64,000 nt of DNA from Dethiosulfovibrio salsuginis (GTDB lineage Bacteria; Synergistota; Synergistia; Synergistales; Dethiosulfovibrionaceae), in the NCBI RefSeq assembly GCF_900177735.1, contig NZ_FXBB01000006.1, forward strand, positions 1 to 64,000, read 5' to 3'. The notes below the pieces were generated by a model that had not been told where the DNA came from, did not search any database, and was given only the letters and a program-made list of their open reading frames with translations. A program made the position numbers and the translations under genes. How positions within the stretch are numbered: position 1 is the first letter of the stretch; every line of letters begins with the position of its first letter. Shown here piece after piece: positions 32,741 through 41,287 of the stretch.

Positions 32741-34416
32741 AAAACGGAGAGAAGTAAAAACAGGTGGTTCTCCGGGCTTCTGGAAATAGCCCCCCCAAAA
32801 TGCTCCACAACTTTCTTAGATCGGGTCAGATATGACTCATCCCCTGTGATAAGCCACAGGGATACCAGATTTCCGGCCATCACCGCCGCCCCAGAGGGAA
32901 CCGATCCGTCCTGTCCCGAGGAATAGGGGAAGAGAATCCCCTCTCCTCCTTTGGAGTTTACCCTGTAGCTATCCTCCCATGAAAAAAGCTCTCTGGCTCG
33001 TCCCTCAAGGTCCAAGGAGGCGTCGAGCCATTTTTTATCCTCCGTGGAGCGATAAAGCTCTACGGTAGCCCAAGTCAGAAAAGCGTAATCCTCCAAGAAA
33101 GCGGGAACTCCATCGCAGTGCACTACACTACCCTCTAAAAAGATAGAACAAACCCTCTCAGCCATCCTAACGTAATTAGGTCTGTCCATCAACCTACCAC
33201 ATCTAGCCAAAGCGACTATAGCCAAAGCGTTCCAATCGGTAATAATCCTGTTATCCAGGGACGGAGCGGCTCTGTTCATCCGGGCAGAAGAGAGTATCTG
33301 ACATCCCTTAGATAGGAGGTCCACAAGGTCTTCAGGATCCTCAAAACCCTCCATATCCGCCATTTTCTCTAAGGAGGATGGCATAGAGGGAATGGAGTCA
33401 GGACCATCGATGGCAAAACATCCTCTGAAAATCGGCCCATCGGAACCTAAGAGGCTATCGACCTCCTCTTTCGACCAAGAATAATATCCTTTCCTCTCTG
33501 GATCGAAAGGCCTTCCGACGAGAAATCCTCTCTCAGGATCGAAAAGGTCCATAGAGATGTAGGCTAGAGCCTCATCGGCAGCCCTCCAGTAGGACACCTT
33601 GCCGTACCTATCGAACCCCTCGGCGAAGGCTATGGCCATCATGGCCTGATCGGAGAGACGTTTTTCCAGCATGGGATTTGACCAGTCTCTGGATTTGGAG
33701 TAGGAGAAAAAGCCTCCCCCTAGATGATCCCTTATGGCCCTCTGGGACATGACATCCAAGGTCCTGGAGAAAATCGAATCCGATACCTGGCAATCAAAAA
33801 CCCGGCTGTACTCGCCCAAAAACAGAAGCCTCGGTACCATAGGGGTTTTTGTGTCTTTCCCGAATCCTCCAAACTCTTGATCAAAATCCTGTTGAATTTT
33901 CGAGACAGCTTCTTTGAGGGCATCCTCTAAAGAGACATCTCCTCCAACCTCAGTAGCTTTTTTGACCCCCTCCATTATCTCCTCCGAAGCGCTTAACACC
34001 GACTGATTTCCAGTCAGCCAAAGCCATTTTATCCTGGGCAGACAATCGACCATGCCGGGGTTTGAGGGAGTCCCCTCCAATGGCATATATCTGGCGACGA
34101 AAAAGGGCTTGAGATCGGGAGTCAAAAAAAGGTTCAAAGGAAAGCCGCCCGAACCATTCATGACGCAGCTAGTTACTAAAGCTATCTCCCAGAGAAAGGG
34201 ATACTCCTCTCTATCTATTTTTACGGATATAAAATCCTCGTTCAGAGCCTTTACAACATCTTGGCTCAAAAAAGAACACTCCTCCATCTCCAAAGACAGA
34301 GGTGACATATTGGAGCGGATGAAAAGATATAAAGGCTTATTCTCATCTTTAGCCCTTCTCAGGGCCTTCTCTCCCCATCGTTCCCACTTGATCTCCTCTA
34401 GGTCATGGGATTTCAT
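32725..34416 (-). CDS. DUF255/YyaL-like protein with degenerate thioredoxin domain
   Basis: The 563-residue protein belongs to the YyaL/SSP411 (DUF255) family: an N-terminal thioredoxin-like domain (about 1-130), then an alpha/alpha-barrel resembling N-acylglucosamine epimerases (about 170-560; PMVPRLLFLGEY, DHLGGGFFSYS, MLEKRLSDQAMMAIAF, KGYYSWSKEEV, DNRIITDWNALAIVALA, FLEDYAFL). Relatives have a CHWCHVM motif in the first domain; here that stretch reads SNMSPLSLEMEE, with no cysteine pair. It is also shorter than the usual 650-700. The start at 34416 overlaps the HAD gene stop as ATGA. Function is unknown. Confidence 0.75.
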   Translation of the reverse strand: MKSHDLEEIKWERWGEKALRRAKDENKPLYLFIRSNMSPLSLEMEECSFLSQDVVKALNEDFISVKIDREEYPFLWEIALVTSCVMNGSGGFPLNLFLTPDLKPFFVARYMPLEGTPSNPGMVDCLPRIKWLWLTGNQSVLSASEEIMEGVKKATEVGGDVSLEDALKEAVSKIQQDFDQEFGGFGKDTKTPMVPRLLFLGEYSRVFDCQVSDSIFSRTLDVMSQRAIRDHLGGGFFSYSKSRDWSNPMLEKRLSDQAMMAIAFAEGFDRYGKVSYWRAADEALAYISMDLFDPERGFLVGRPFDPERKGYYSWSKEEVDSLLGSDGPIFRGCFAIDGPDSIPSMPSSLEKMADMEGFEDPEDLVDLLSKGCQILSSARMNRAAPSLDNRIITDWNALAIVALARCGRLMDRPNYVRMAERVCSIFLEGSVVHCDGVPAFLEDYAFLTWATVELYRSTEDKKWLDASLDLEGRARELFSWEDSYRVNSKGGEGILFPYSSGQDGSVPSGAAVMAGNLVSLWLITGDESYLTRSKKVVEHFGGAISRSPENHLFLLLSVLRNMA

Positions 34417-35060
34417 CCAACATCTCTCCTCACCAATTCGATCAAAAAGCCCACACCGTCGAGGGTTCTCCAAGCCCCTGCATCTACCAGCTGGGAAGCT
34501 GAGAAGACTCCCGAAGTGACCCCTACACCTCTCATCCCGGCGGAACAGGCGGTCTTCATGTCTATATCGGTGTCCCCGACGTAGACGGTCTCGGCTAAAT
34601 TTCCACCTAGATTTTCCATCGCCGCCAGGATCATATCGGGCTCAGGCTTAGGTCTATATTCCTTTCCCAGCCCCATAACGAGATCGAGATGATCAAAAAG
34701 CCCTACCGCCCTGACTACCGGCTCGGCGATCTGACGGTTCGTCGCCACACCTACTTTGATTCCTATGGATCGGAGCTTTTCCAACATCGGGAGGGTGTCG
34801 GGAAAGGGAACTATTCCCGCATACTCGGTCTCCCTAAATATCCTCCTATACTCCGCCAACCAGGCTTCATCGTAATCTCCCCAGAGCCTATGTAAGCCGG
34901 TCTCAAGGGGGATCCCTATGATGCCTAAAACCTGATCCTTCGTGACCGATGGAAGTCCCATTTTAGACGCCACGGCGTTCACGCAGTCGGTAATCCCCTG
35001 GCTGCTGTCCACCAAAGTCATATCAAAATCAAAAAGAACCACCTTTATCAACAAAACCAC
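34413..35060 (-). CDS. HAD-superfamily phosphatase (phosphoglycolate phosphatase-like)
   Basis: The 215-residue HAD hydrolase has motif I FDFDMTLVDSS (nucleophile and acid Asp), a helical cap (about 20-80), motif II GVATNRQ, motif III Lys in RPKPEPD and motif IV VYVGDTDIDMKTA. It resembles Gph/PpaX-type phosphatases that act on phosphoglycolate or pyrophosphate. The GTG at 35060 almost touches its ribosome site; the TTG at 35051, eight bases after GAGG, is an alternative start. It overlaps the DUF255 gene by four bases. Confidence 0.85.
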   Translation of the reverse strand: MVLLIKVVLFDFDMTLVDSSQGITDCVNAVASKMGLPSVTKDQVLGIIGIPLETGLHRLWGDYDEAWLAEYRRIFRETEYAGIVPFPDTLPMLEKLRSIGIKVGVATNRQIAEPVVRAVGLFDHLDLVMGLGKEYRPKPEPDMILAAMENLGGNLAETVYVGDTDIDMKTACSAGMRGVGVTSGVFSASQLVDAGAWRTLDGVGFLIELVRRDVG

Positions 35061-35095
35061 CTCTTCCCGTCTATAGTCAGCACCGATAAACTCGA

Positions 35096-35127
35096 AAAAG
35101 GAACCGGGATAATCCCCGGTTCCTTTT
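35096..35127 (-). terminator. Terminator after glyA
   Basis: A 13 bp stem (35096-35108 and 35115-35127) is flanked by A-run and T-run and works best on the minus strand, 28 bases past the glyA stop. It separates glyA from the HAD gene. Confidence 0.8.
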
Positions 35128-35154
35128 CATGATATGTAGAAACCTGATTGTATG

Positions 35155-36420
35155 TTACTCCTTATCGAGCCAGGGATAAAGGGGTTTAGCGGCACAGACC
35201 TCAAGTAATTCGGAACGAACCTGTTTAAGCACCGATTTATCCTCAGGGCTGGAGACGACCCTGTCTATCCACTCGGCTATCTTTACCATCTCGTCCTTTC
35301 CAAAACCTCTGGTCGTAACAGCTGGGGTACCAACCCTTATTCCGCTGGTGATGAAGGGACTTAAAGTCTCGAAGGGGACGGTGTTCTTGTTGACGGTTAT
35401 ACCGGCCTCGTCGAGGGCTATCTGAGCGGCTTTTCCTGTGACTCCCTTATTGGTGAGGTTAAGCAAAATCAGGTGGTTATCCGTTCCACCGGAGACAAGG
35501 TGAAAATCCCTCTTTACAAGCTCTTCCGCAAGGGTAGAGGCGTTTTCCACGACCTTTTTCTGATAATCCTTGAACTCGGGGCGAAGGGCCTCTCCAAAAG
35601 CCACGGCTTTAGCGGCTATGATATGCATCAGAGGGCCACCCTGCATTCCCGGGAAAATAGCGGAGTCGATTTTCTTGGCGTGCTCAGCGGTACACATTAT
35701 CATACCACCTCTAGGACCTCTCAAAGTCTTGTGGGTCGTGGTGGTCAAAAAGTCGCAAAACGGAACGGGATTTTTGTGATATCCCGCAGCGACGAGACCG
35801 GCTATATGGGCTATATCGAACATCAGGTAAGCGCCGACCTCGTCGGCTATCTGGCGAAAAGCCTCGGCATCTATCTCTCTAGGATAGGCGCTCGCTCCGC
35901 AGACGATCATCTTTGGATTATGCTCTTTGGCCAGACGACGGACCTCGTCGAAATCTATGGTCTCAGTATCCTTAGACACGCCGTAGGGAATGACGTTATA
36001 GAGCTTACCGGAGAAGTTGACCGGCGATCCATGGGTAAGGTGTCCTCCGTGGCTCAAATTCATGGCGAGAATGGTATCTCCAGGCTCAAGGACGGAAAAG
36101 TACACACCCATGTTGGCCTGGCTTCCAGCGTGAGGCTGAACGTTGACGTGGTCGCAACCGAAGAGCTGTTTAGCCCTCTCTATGGCCAGATCCTCCGCCT
36201 TATCGACGACCTCACAGCCACCGTAATAGCGTTTATGGGGATAGCCCTCGGCATATTTGTTGGTGAGGACCGAACCTGCCGTAGCGAGCACCGCAGGGGA
36301 GACGAAATTCTCCGAGGCGATAAGCTCAACCTGCCGCTCCTGACGGTAGGCTTCCTCCAGGAGAATGGATGAAATCTCAGGATCGACCTGCTTCAACATG
36401 GCTGCAGCTTTTCCAAACAT
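35155..36420 (-). CDS. glyA: Serine hydroxymethyltransferase GlyA
   Basis: This PLP enzyme interconverts serine and glycine with tetrahydrofolate, feeding one-carbon metabolism. The 421-residue protein has [64 protein letters not shown] and the PLP lysine in [14 protein letters not shown] (about 230), plus FVTSGIR-like [17 protein letters not shown] near the C-terminus. Start at 36420 (second of two adjacent ATGs; AAAGGTGG upstream). It has its own promoter and terminator. Confidence 0.95.
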   Translation of the reverse strand: MFGKAAAMLKQVDPEISSILLEEAYRQERQVELIASENFVSPAVLATAGSVLTNKYAEGYPHKRYYGGCEVVDKAEDLAIERAKQLFGCDHVNVQPHAGSQANMGVYFSVLEPGDTILAMNLSHGGHLTHGSPVNFSGKLYNVIPYGVSKDTETIDFDEVRRLAKEHNPKMIVCGASAYPREIDAEAFRQIADEVGAYLMFDIAHIAGLVAAGYHKNPVPFCDFLTTTTHKTLRGPRGGMIMCTAEHAKKIDSAIFPGMQGGPLMHIIAAKAVAFGEALRPEFKDYQKKVVENASTLAEELVKRDFHLVSGGTDNHLILLNLTNKGVTGKAAQIALDEAGITVNKNTVPFETLSPFITSGIRVGTPAVTTRGFGKDEMVKIAEWIDRVVSSPEDKSVLKQVRSELLEVCAAKPLYPWLDKE

Positions 36421-36423
36421 CAT

Positions 36424-36813
36424 ATACCCACCTTTCAAAATCATAGGCACCGAAAAGGTACCTTAAGAGAATCGAACCAACCTAAGGGTTATTATAACAA
36501 AAACTCCAATCCCATATAGGCCTAAAACATTGGCTTTTCCACCGGCGAACTATCAACAAAACCGAAGAGTCGGGCACAAAAGAATACAAAACGCCAGGAA
36601 ACACGTTTTTATGGACAAAGCTAAAAACATGACCATGAAAAAACCAAGGTCTCTGGAACGTAAATAAACAAAAATGGTCGAAACACGATATCTCCACTAA
36701 AAAGAATACTCTCGTTTAGATTAACGACAAACACAGGAAGTAGCTCTGTGATATAGTACACAACAACACGTAGGATATCGGATACATAAAAAGATCCAAA
36801 AGGAGGGGTATAA
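36424..36813. other. 390-base A+T-rich intergenic region between divergent glyA and M20 genes
   Basis: I see no convincing gene here. On the minus strand an extended -10 promoter (TGTTATAAT, 36491-36499) is well placed for glyA, about 70 bases upstream of its start. The remaining 300 bases are A+T-rich and presumably hold the promoter of the M20 operon; a TATAGT lies at 36752-36757 but without a clear -35. No glycine-riboswitch-like fold was recognised. Confidence 0.5.
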
Positions 36814-38121
36814 ATGGACCGAGAGAGCCTAAAAAGAGCCCTCTGCGACAGCATAGACAGTTGGGCAGAGAGGGCTATAGACCTTGCCATGGATATAGAG
36901 AGGGAGCCTGAACTAGGTTTTAAGGAACACAGGACATCGGAAAAAGTCTCCAGTTTCCTGGATTCCATAGGAATCGACTACGAGAGAGGTCTAGGGATAA
37001 CAGGGGTGAAGGCATCGTTACGGAAGGGATGTGCAGGTCCGAATATCGCCCTGTTAGGTGAATTGGACGGAATAATATGCTCCGACAGCCCTAAGGCGGA
37101 CCCAAAAACCGGAGCAACCCACACCTGCGGACACCACCTCCAGATAGGGACTCTGATGGCCGTCGCCGCGGGGTTCGCAGAGGCGAAGATAGAGGATCAC
37201 CTGGGAGGCAACGTCACGTTTTTCGCTGTCCCTTCGGAGGAGTTTATCGAGATAGGCGAAAGGTCAAACATGAGGACCGAGGGCAAGATAAACTTTCTCG
37301 GCGGGAAACAGGAACTAATAAGGATAGGTGCCTTTAACGATATAGATATGGCAATGATGGTTCACGCATGGACGGACATGCCCGAGCCGTCGATAGGGAT
37401 AGGGGAAACGGGAAACGGTTTTGTGGCAAAAACGGTCCGCTATACAGGGAAAGCCACCCACGCAGCAGCGGCTCCCCACGAGGGGATAAACGCCCTGAAC
37501 GCGGCGGTACTGGGCATCAACGGAGTGCATGCCCTACGAGAGACCTTCTTAGACGACGATCACGTGAGGGTCCATTTCATCATCACTAAAGGAGGTGACA
37601 CCGTCAACAGCGTTCCATCGGACGTCAGGCTAGAGGCATACGTACGGGGCAAAACCTTGACCAGCATCGACGATACCCACGGCAAGTTCGATCGGGCCAT
37701 GAAAGCGGGAGGAGACTGTGTCGGGGCTATCACCGAGATCCACACCATACCGGGCTATCTCCCTCTCGCCTGTAACCCCAGGCTTAACGACGTCTTCGCC
37801 AGAAACGCCTCTATCCTCCTCGACGAATCGAGGATAACGAGGACAGGCCATTTCAACGCCTCCACCGACATGGGAGACGTCTGCCATATAATGCCTGCTA
37901 TACACCCCTACACAGGCGGGGTCACAGGGGCCCTCCATTCAAAGGACTTCACCGTGGTAGACTATCGAGCAGCGGTGATAATCCCCGCTAAGATAATGGC
38001 CATGACTGTGGTGGATCTTCTGGCCGATGGAGCATTAGAGGGGAGGGATTTATTAAATAACTTCAAGCCACTCATGACAAAAGAGAGCTATCTCAGGACC
38101 TTAGGAGGGTATTTCTCCTGA
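36814..38121 (+). CDS. M20-family amidohydrolase (AbgB-like)
   Basis: The 435-residue M20D metal-dependent amidohydrolase resembles the AbgB subunit of p-aminobenzoyl-glutamate hydrolase and related deacylases. Visible motifs are IEREPELGFKEHRTS near the start, LLGELDGI (about 87), THTCGHHLQIG with metal ligands (about 105), FAVPSEEF (about 138), YTGKATHAAAAPHEGINALNA (about 212-230, dimerisation region) and GGVTGALHSKDF near the C-terminus. The natural substrate is unknown. It is the first gene of a likely operon with two membrane-protein genes, suggesting uptake of an acyl-amino acid or dipeptide-like compound followed by cleavage. GGAGG lies seven bases before the ATG. Confidence 0.8.
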   Translation: MDRESLKRALCDSIDSWAERAIDLAMDIEREPELGFKEHRTSEKVSSFLDSIGIDYERGLGITGVKASLRKGCAGPNIALLGELDGIICSDSPKADPKTGATHTCGHHLQIGTLMAVAAGFAEAKIEDHLGGNVTFFAVPSEEFIEIGERSNMRTEGKINFLGGKQELIRIGAFNDIDMAMMVHAWTDMPEPSIGIGETGNGFVAKTVRYTGKATHAAAAPHEGINALNAAVLGINGVHALRETFLDDDHVRVHFIITKGGDTVNSVPSDVRLEAYVRGKTLTSIDDTHGKFDRAMKAGGDCVGAITEIHTIPGYLPLACNPRLNDVFARNASILLDESRITRTGHFNASTDMGDVCHIMPAIHPYTGGVTGALHSKDFTVVDYRAAVIIPAKIMAMTVVDLLADGALEGRDLLNNFKPLMTKESYLRTLGGYFS

Positions 38122-38151
38122 TTTAGGTGTAAAGGACGAGGAGGGACAAGC

Positions 38152-38970
38152 ATGATCGATGGGATCAAGAACGTAAAAATTCACGTTATCGTATTGGCTT
38201 TAGTCATCGGGGCCGAATTTATAGGAATTCATTCTTTCAAGATAGGACCGGGAACCTTGGTGCTTCTGCCGATGCTCTACGCCTTAGCGGCAGGTGCCCT
38301 GATGGGACCTAAGTTCATCAAAGCGGTAAACCAAAAGGACATGGTGGACGCAGGCAGCCTGGTCGGAGTCACCCTAATGCTCCTGATGGCCAGATACGGG
38401 ACGCTGGTGGGACCTAACCTCCCTGCCATAATCAAATCAGGACCAGCTCTGATTCTTCAGGAATTCGGAAACCTAGGGACTATTCTTCTGGGGATCCCTC
38501 TAGCGGTGATGATAGGGCTCAAGAGGGAATCTATAGGAGCGGCCCACTCGGTGGCCAGAGAGCCTAACGTGGCCCTTATAGGGGACATCTACGGTTTCGA
38601 CGGACCGGAGGGACGGGGAGTCATGGGGGTTTACATCTGCGGAACCGTATTCGGGACGATCTTCTACGGCCTCATGGCCACCACCGCAGCGGCATATCTG
38701 CCCCTCAGCCCTAAGGCACTGGCGATGGCATCTGGGGTAGGAAGTGCCAGCATGATGACCGCTTCTGTGGGATCTCTCTCAGCGATGTTCCCCGATATAG
38801 CGGGAGAACTCCAGGCCCTTGGGGCGGCGAGCAACATGCTCTCTGGGTTGGACGGACTCTATATGTCCCTGTGGCTGGCTCTACCTATGTCCGAGTGGCT
38901 TTATAGAAAAACCTACCGTTTTAAGTATGGAATAGAGCCTGAGGCTCCTGTAAAAAAGGGAGGCAAATAG
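38152..38970 (+). CDS. DUF3100 integral membrane protein
   Basis: The 272-residue membrane protein has about eight hydrophobic segments and matches DUF3100 by its N-terminal HVIVLALVIGAEFIGIHSFKIGPGTLVLLPMLYAL, the REPNVALIGDIYGFDGPEGRG loop (about 136-158) and the late GSASMMTASVGSLSAMFPD. Function has not been established as far as I know. Its position after an M20 amidohydrolase and one base before a second small membrane protein suggests a two-part transporter. The start has GGAGG upstream. Confidence 0.75.
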   Translation: MIDGIKNVKIHVIVLALVIGAEFIGIHSFKIGPGTLVLLPMLYALAAGALMGPKFIKAVNQKDMVDAGSLVGVTLMLLMARYGTLVGPNLPAIIKSGPALILQEFGNLGTILLGIPLAVMIGLKRESIGAAHSVAREPNVALIGDIYGFDGPEGRGVMGVYICGTVFGTIFYGLMATTAAAYLPLSPKALAMASGVGSASMMTASVGSLSAMFPDIAGELQALGAASNMLSGLDGLYMSLWLALPMSEWLYRKTYRFKYGIEPEAPVKKGGK

Positions 38971-38971
38971 C

Positions 38972-39418
38972 ATGAAATTCACCGAAGTCGTAGCGGTACT
39001 GATCATAGTCGCGGCTATGAGCCTGGTGGGCAACATGGTGGGATCGGGAAACGGCATAGTAGAGTCCCTTCCTGGTATGGTCTTTCTAGTTGGCCTGTGT
39101 GTCGCCGGCATAGCTTTAGGTAAGGTAATACCGGGCAACATCCCAAGCGTGGCGTGGATAGTTCTGATAGGCTGTATTCTCACCTATCCCACATTCCCCG
39201 GTGCGGAGGTATTCAGCGGATGGGTTAAAAAAGTTAACTTTCTAGCTCTCACGACTCCCATACTGGCCTACGCAGGACTGGCCCTCGGCAAGGACCTCGA
39301 CCTGCTCAAAAAGACCGGATGGAGGATCGTCGTCGTATCCATAGTGGTCTTCGTCGGAACCTACGTGTGTTCCGCCCTGATAGCTCAAGGTGTCCTTGGA
39401 CTTACCGGACAACTGTAA
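38972..39418 (+). CDS. Small integral membrane protein paired with DUF3100
   Basis: The 148-residue protein has about five hydrophobic helices (for example EVVAVLIIVAAMSLVGNMVG, GMVFLVGLCVAGIALG, VAWIVLIGCILTYP, LTTPILAYAGLALG and a C-terminal IVVVSIVVFVGTYVCSALIA). It begins one base after the DUF3100 stop, so translation is coupled. The two proteins together would have about 13 helices, a plausible transporter. The family name is unknown to me. A strong terminator follows. Confidence 0.65.
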   Translation: MKFTEVVAVLIIVAAMSLVGNMVGSGNGIVESLPGMVFLVGLCVAGIALGKVIPGNIPSVAWIVLIGCILTYPTFPGAEVFSGWVKKVNFLALTTPILAYAGLALGKDLDLLKKTGWRIVVVSIVVFVGTYVCSALIAQGVLGLTGQL

Positions 39419-39426
39419 CCGATAAA

Positions 39427-39470
39427 CGAGGAGGCCCTGGACGATACGTCGCCCAGGGCCTCCTCGTTTT
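39427..39470 (+). terminator. Terminator of the M20/DUF3100 operon
   Basis: A 14 bp perfect stem (39427-39440 and 39453-39466) is followed by TTTT. Confidence 0.85.
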
Positions 39471-41268
39471 ACCTCACAAACCCCTCCAGTTCGTCCAGCT
39501 TTTCCTCAAATAGACGTAGCATCGAATGGAGGGACGCCGATTCCTCCATATCCACCCCGGCGGCTCGAAGGAGATCGATAGGATACATAGAGCTGCCGCC
39601 TGAGAGAAACCCTATGTAATCCTGCACAGCCCTATCCCCTTCTTTCAATATCCTATCCGCCAGAACCGTCGCCGCAGAATAGCCGGTGGCGTACTGGTAT
39701 ACGTAGAAAGCGCTGTAAAAATGGGGTATCCTTGCCCATTCGACCTCTATATCCCCATCTACCACGACCTCCGGGCCATAGTACTTCCTATTCAGATCCC
39801 CCCACAGAGAGCTCAAAGACTGAGGAGTCAGTGGCTCCTGAGACTCCACCGCTCGGTGGGTCTCCAGCTCAAATTGGGCGAACATGGCCTGCCGAAACAC
39901 GGTGGTCCTGACCTGCTCTAAGTAGTAGTTTAAGAGGAAGGGCCGCTCATTCTCCCGTTCCTTCAGGAGATGCTCCATCAGTAGAACCTCGTTGGTGGTG
40001 GAAGCCACCTCCGCCACGAAAATAGAGTAATCCCCGTAGACCGGCGGCTGTCCTTTATGGGAGTGCCAGGAGTGAAGGGAGTGTCCCATCTCGTGAGCCA
40101 AGGTAAAAACGTCCCTCAAGGTACCGTTGTAGTTGAGCAGGACAAAAGGGTTTGTGCCATAACTACCCCAGGAGTAGGCCCCCTTTCTCTTTCCCTGATT
40201 CTCGTATACGTCTATCCATCTATCCTCCAGCCCCTGAGAGAGGACTGACAGGTATTTCTCTCCCAGAGGGGTCAGTCCCGCCTTGACGGTCGACTTGGCC
40301 TCCTCCCAGGGGATATCTACCTCCGGCTCGTCGAAAATTGGGACGTAGAGGTCGTACATATGGAGCTCCTCAAGACCTAGAGCCCTTTTCCTAAGGGACA
40401 TATAGCGATGAAGAAGGGGAAGGCCCTTCTCAACGGTTTTCAATAGATTCTCGTAAACCGATACCGGTATTCTGTTTCCGTCCAAAGCGGCATCCAGGCT
40501 GGAGTCGTAGCGATGAACCCGGGCGGAGAAGGCGTCCTCCTTGACGCTGGCACCGTAGGACGCCGCCAGAGTGTTTTTAAACGACCCGTAGGTTCTGTGA
40601 ATCCCCTCAAAGGCGTTCTTTCTGACCTCCCTATCCTTGGACCTGATCAGACGATAATACCTTTCCTCCGAGAGCTCGACTTCCTCTCCCCTATCGTCCT
40701 TTATCCTCGGGAAAACCATATCCCCGTTTGTGAGCATGGAAAAAATATGCTCAGGAGCCTGGGCTACCTCGCCCATACCGGCCAGAAGCTCCTCTTCTCT
40801 GGCCGATAGGACATGGGGCTTCCTCCTCAGAATATCCTCCAGATGGAAACGATAAACCTCAAGGAGGGGCTCCTGCTCCAGGAAGGACCACACTTTATCC
40901 TCGTCGATAGCCAGGATTTCGGGGACGATAAAGGACATAGCGGTGGATACCTGAACGCTGAGGGCCATAGCCCTGTCCGCCATAGCCTTAGAGTCCTCGT
41001 CCCCTACGTCCTGATGGCTCTTCATCGTGGCGTAGACGAACACCTTGCCTAACTCCACCCCGAGATCATCGACCAGGGAAAGACAGCTCAAGAGCTCTGA
41101 GGCGCCTTTCCCCAGCTTTCCCTGAAACTCCTGGAGCTGGGCCCCTTTTTCAAGGACCTCGTCGAAAGCACTCTGCCAACAGTCCTCAGATTCATATATA
41201 GTCGAAAGGTCCCATCTATAGGCTTGATCTATCTCGTCCCTTTTCGGGAGAGCTCCCTTATTGCTCAT
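39469..41268 (-). CDS. pepF: Oligoendopeptidase F (PepF, M3B)
   Basis: The 599-residue zinc oligopeptidase of family M3 has FTLAHEMGHSLHSWHS (about 375-390) with the HExxH zinc motif and the third ligand in VAEVASTTNEVLL (about 408-420). The N-terminal DEIDQAYRWDLSTIY and the C-terminal YQYATGYSAATVLADRIL are typical. It degrades short peptides in the cytoplasm, fitting a peptide-fermenting organism. It is probably cotranscribed with the NHL gene upstream (19 bases). Confidence 0.95.
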   Translation of the reverse strand: MSNKGALPKRDEIDQAYRWDLSTIYESEDCWQSAFDEVLEKGAQLQEFQGKLGKGASELLSCLSLVDDLGVELGKVFVYATMKSHQDVGDEDSKAMADRAMALSVQVSTAMSFIVPEILAIDEDKVWSFLEQEPLLEVYRFHLEDILRRKPHVLSAREEELLAGMGEVAQAPEHIFSMLTNGDMVFPRIKDDRGEEVELSEERYYRLIRSKDREVRKNAFEGIHRTYGSFKNTLAASYGASVKEDAFSARVHRYDSSLDAALDGNRIPVSVYENLLKTVEKGLPLLHRYMSLRKRALGLEELHMYDLYVPIFDEPEVDIPWEEAKSTVKAGLTPLGEKYLSVLSQGLEDRWIDVYENQGKRKGAYSWGSYGTNPFVLLNYNGTLRDVFTLAHEMGHSLHSWHSHKGQPPVYGDYSIFVAEVASTTNEVLLMEHLLKERENERPFLLNYYLEQVRTTVFRQAMFAQFELETHRAVESQEPLTPQSLSSLWGDLNRKYYGPEVVVDGDIEVEWARIPHFYSAFYVYQYATGYSAATVLADRILKEGDRAVQDYIGFLSGGSSMYPIDLLRAAGVDMEESASLHSMLRLFEEKLDELEGFVR

Positions 41269-41287
41269 AAAAACATCTCCTTATCGA

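Noticed and set aside
35473-36372. Long open frame (299 codons) antisense to glyA
   Set aside because: It lies wholly inside the strongly conserved glyA gene, has no ribosome site and no recognisable protein features; it is a by-product of codon usage.
36424-36813. Glycine riboswitch or small gene in the glyA/M20 gap
   Set aside because: No paired aptamer-like core was recognised, and the available frames have poor composition and no ribosome sites.
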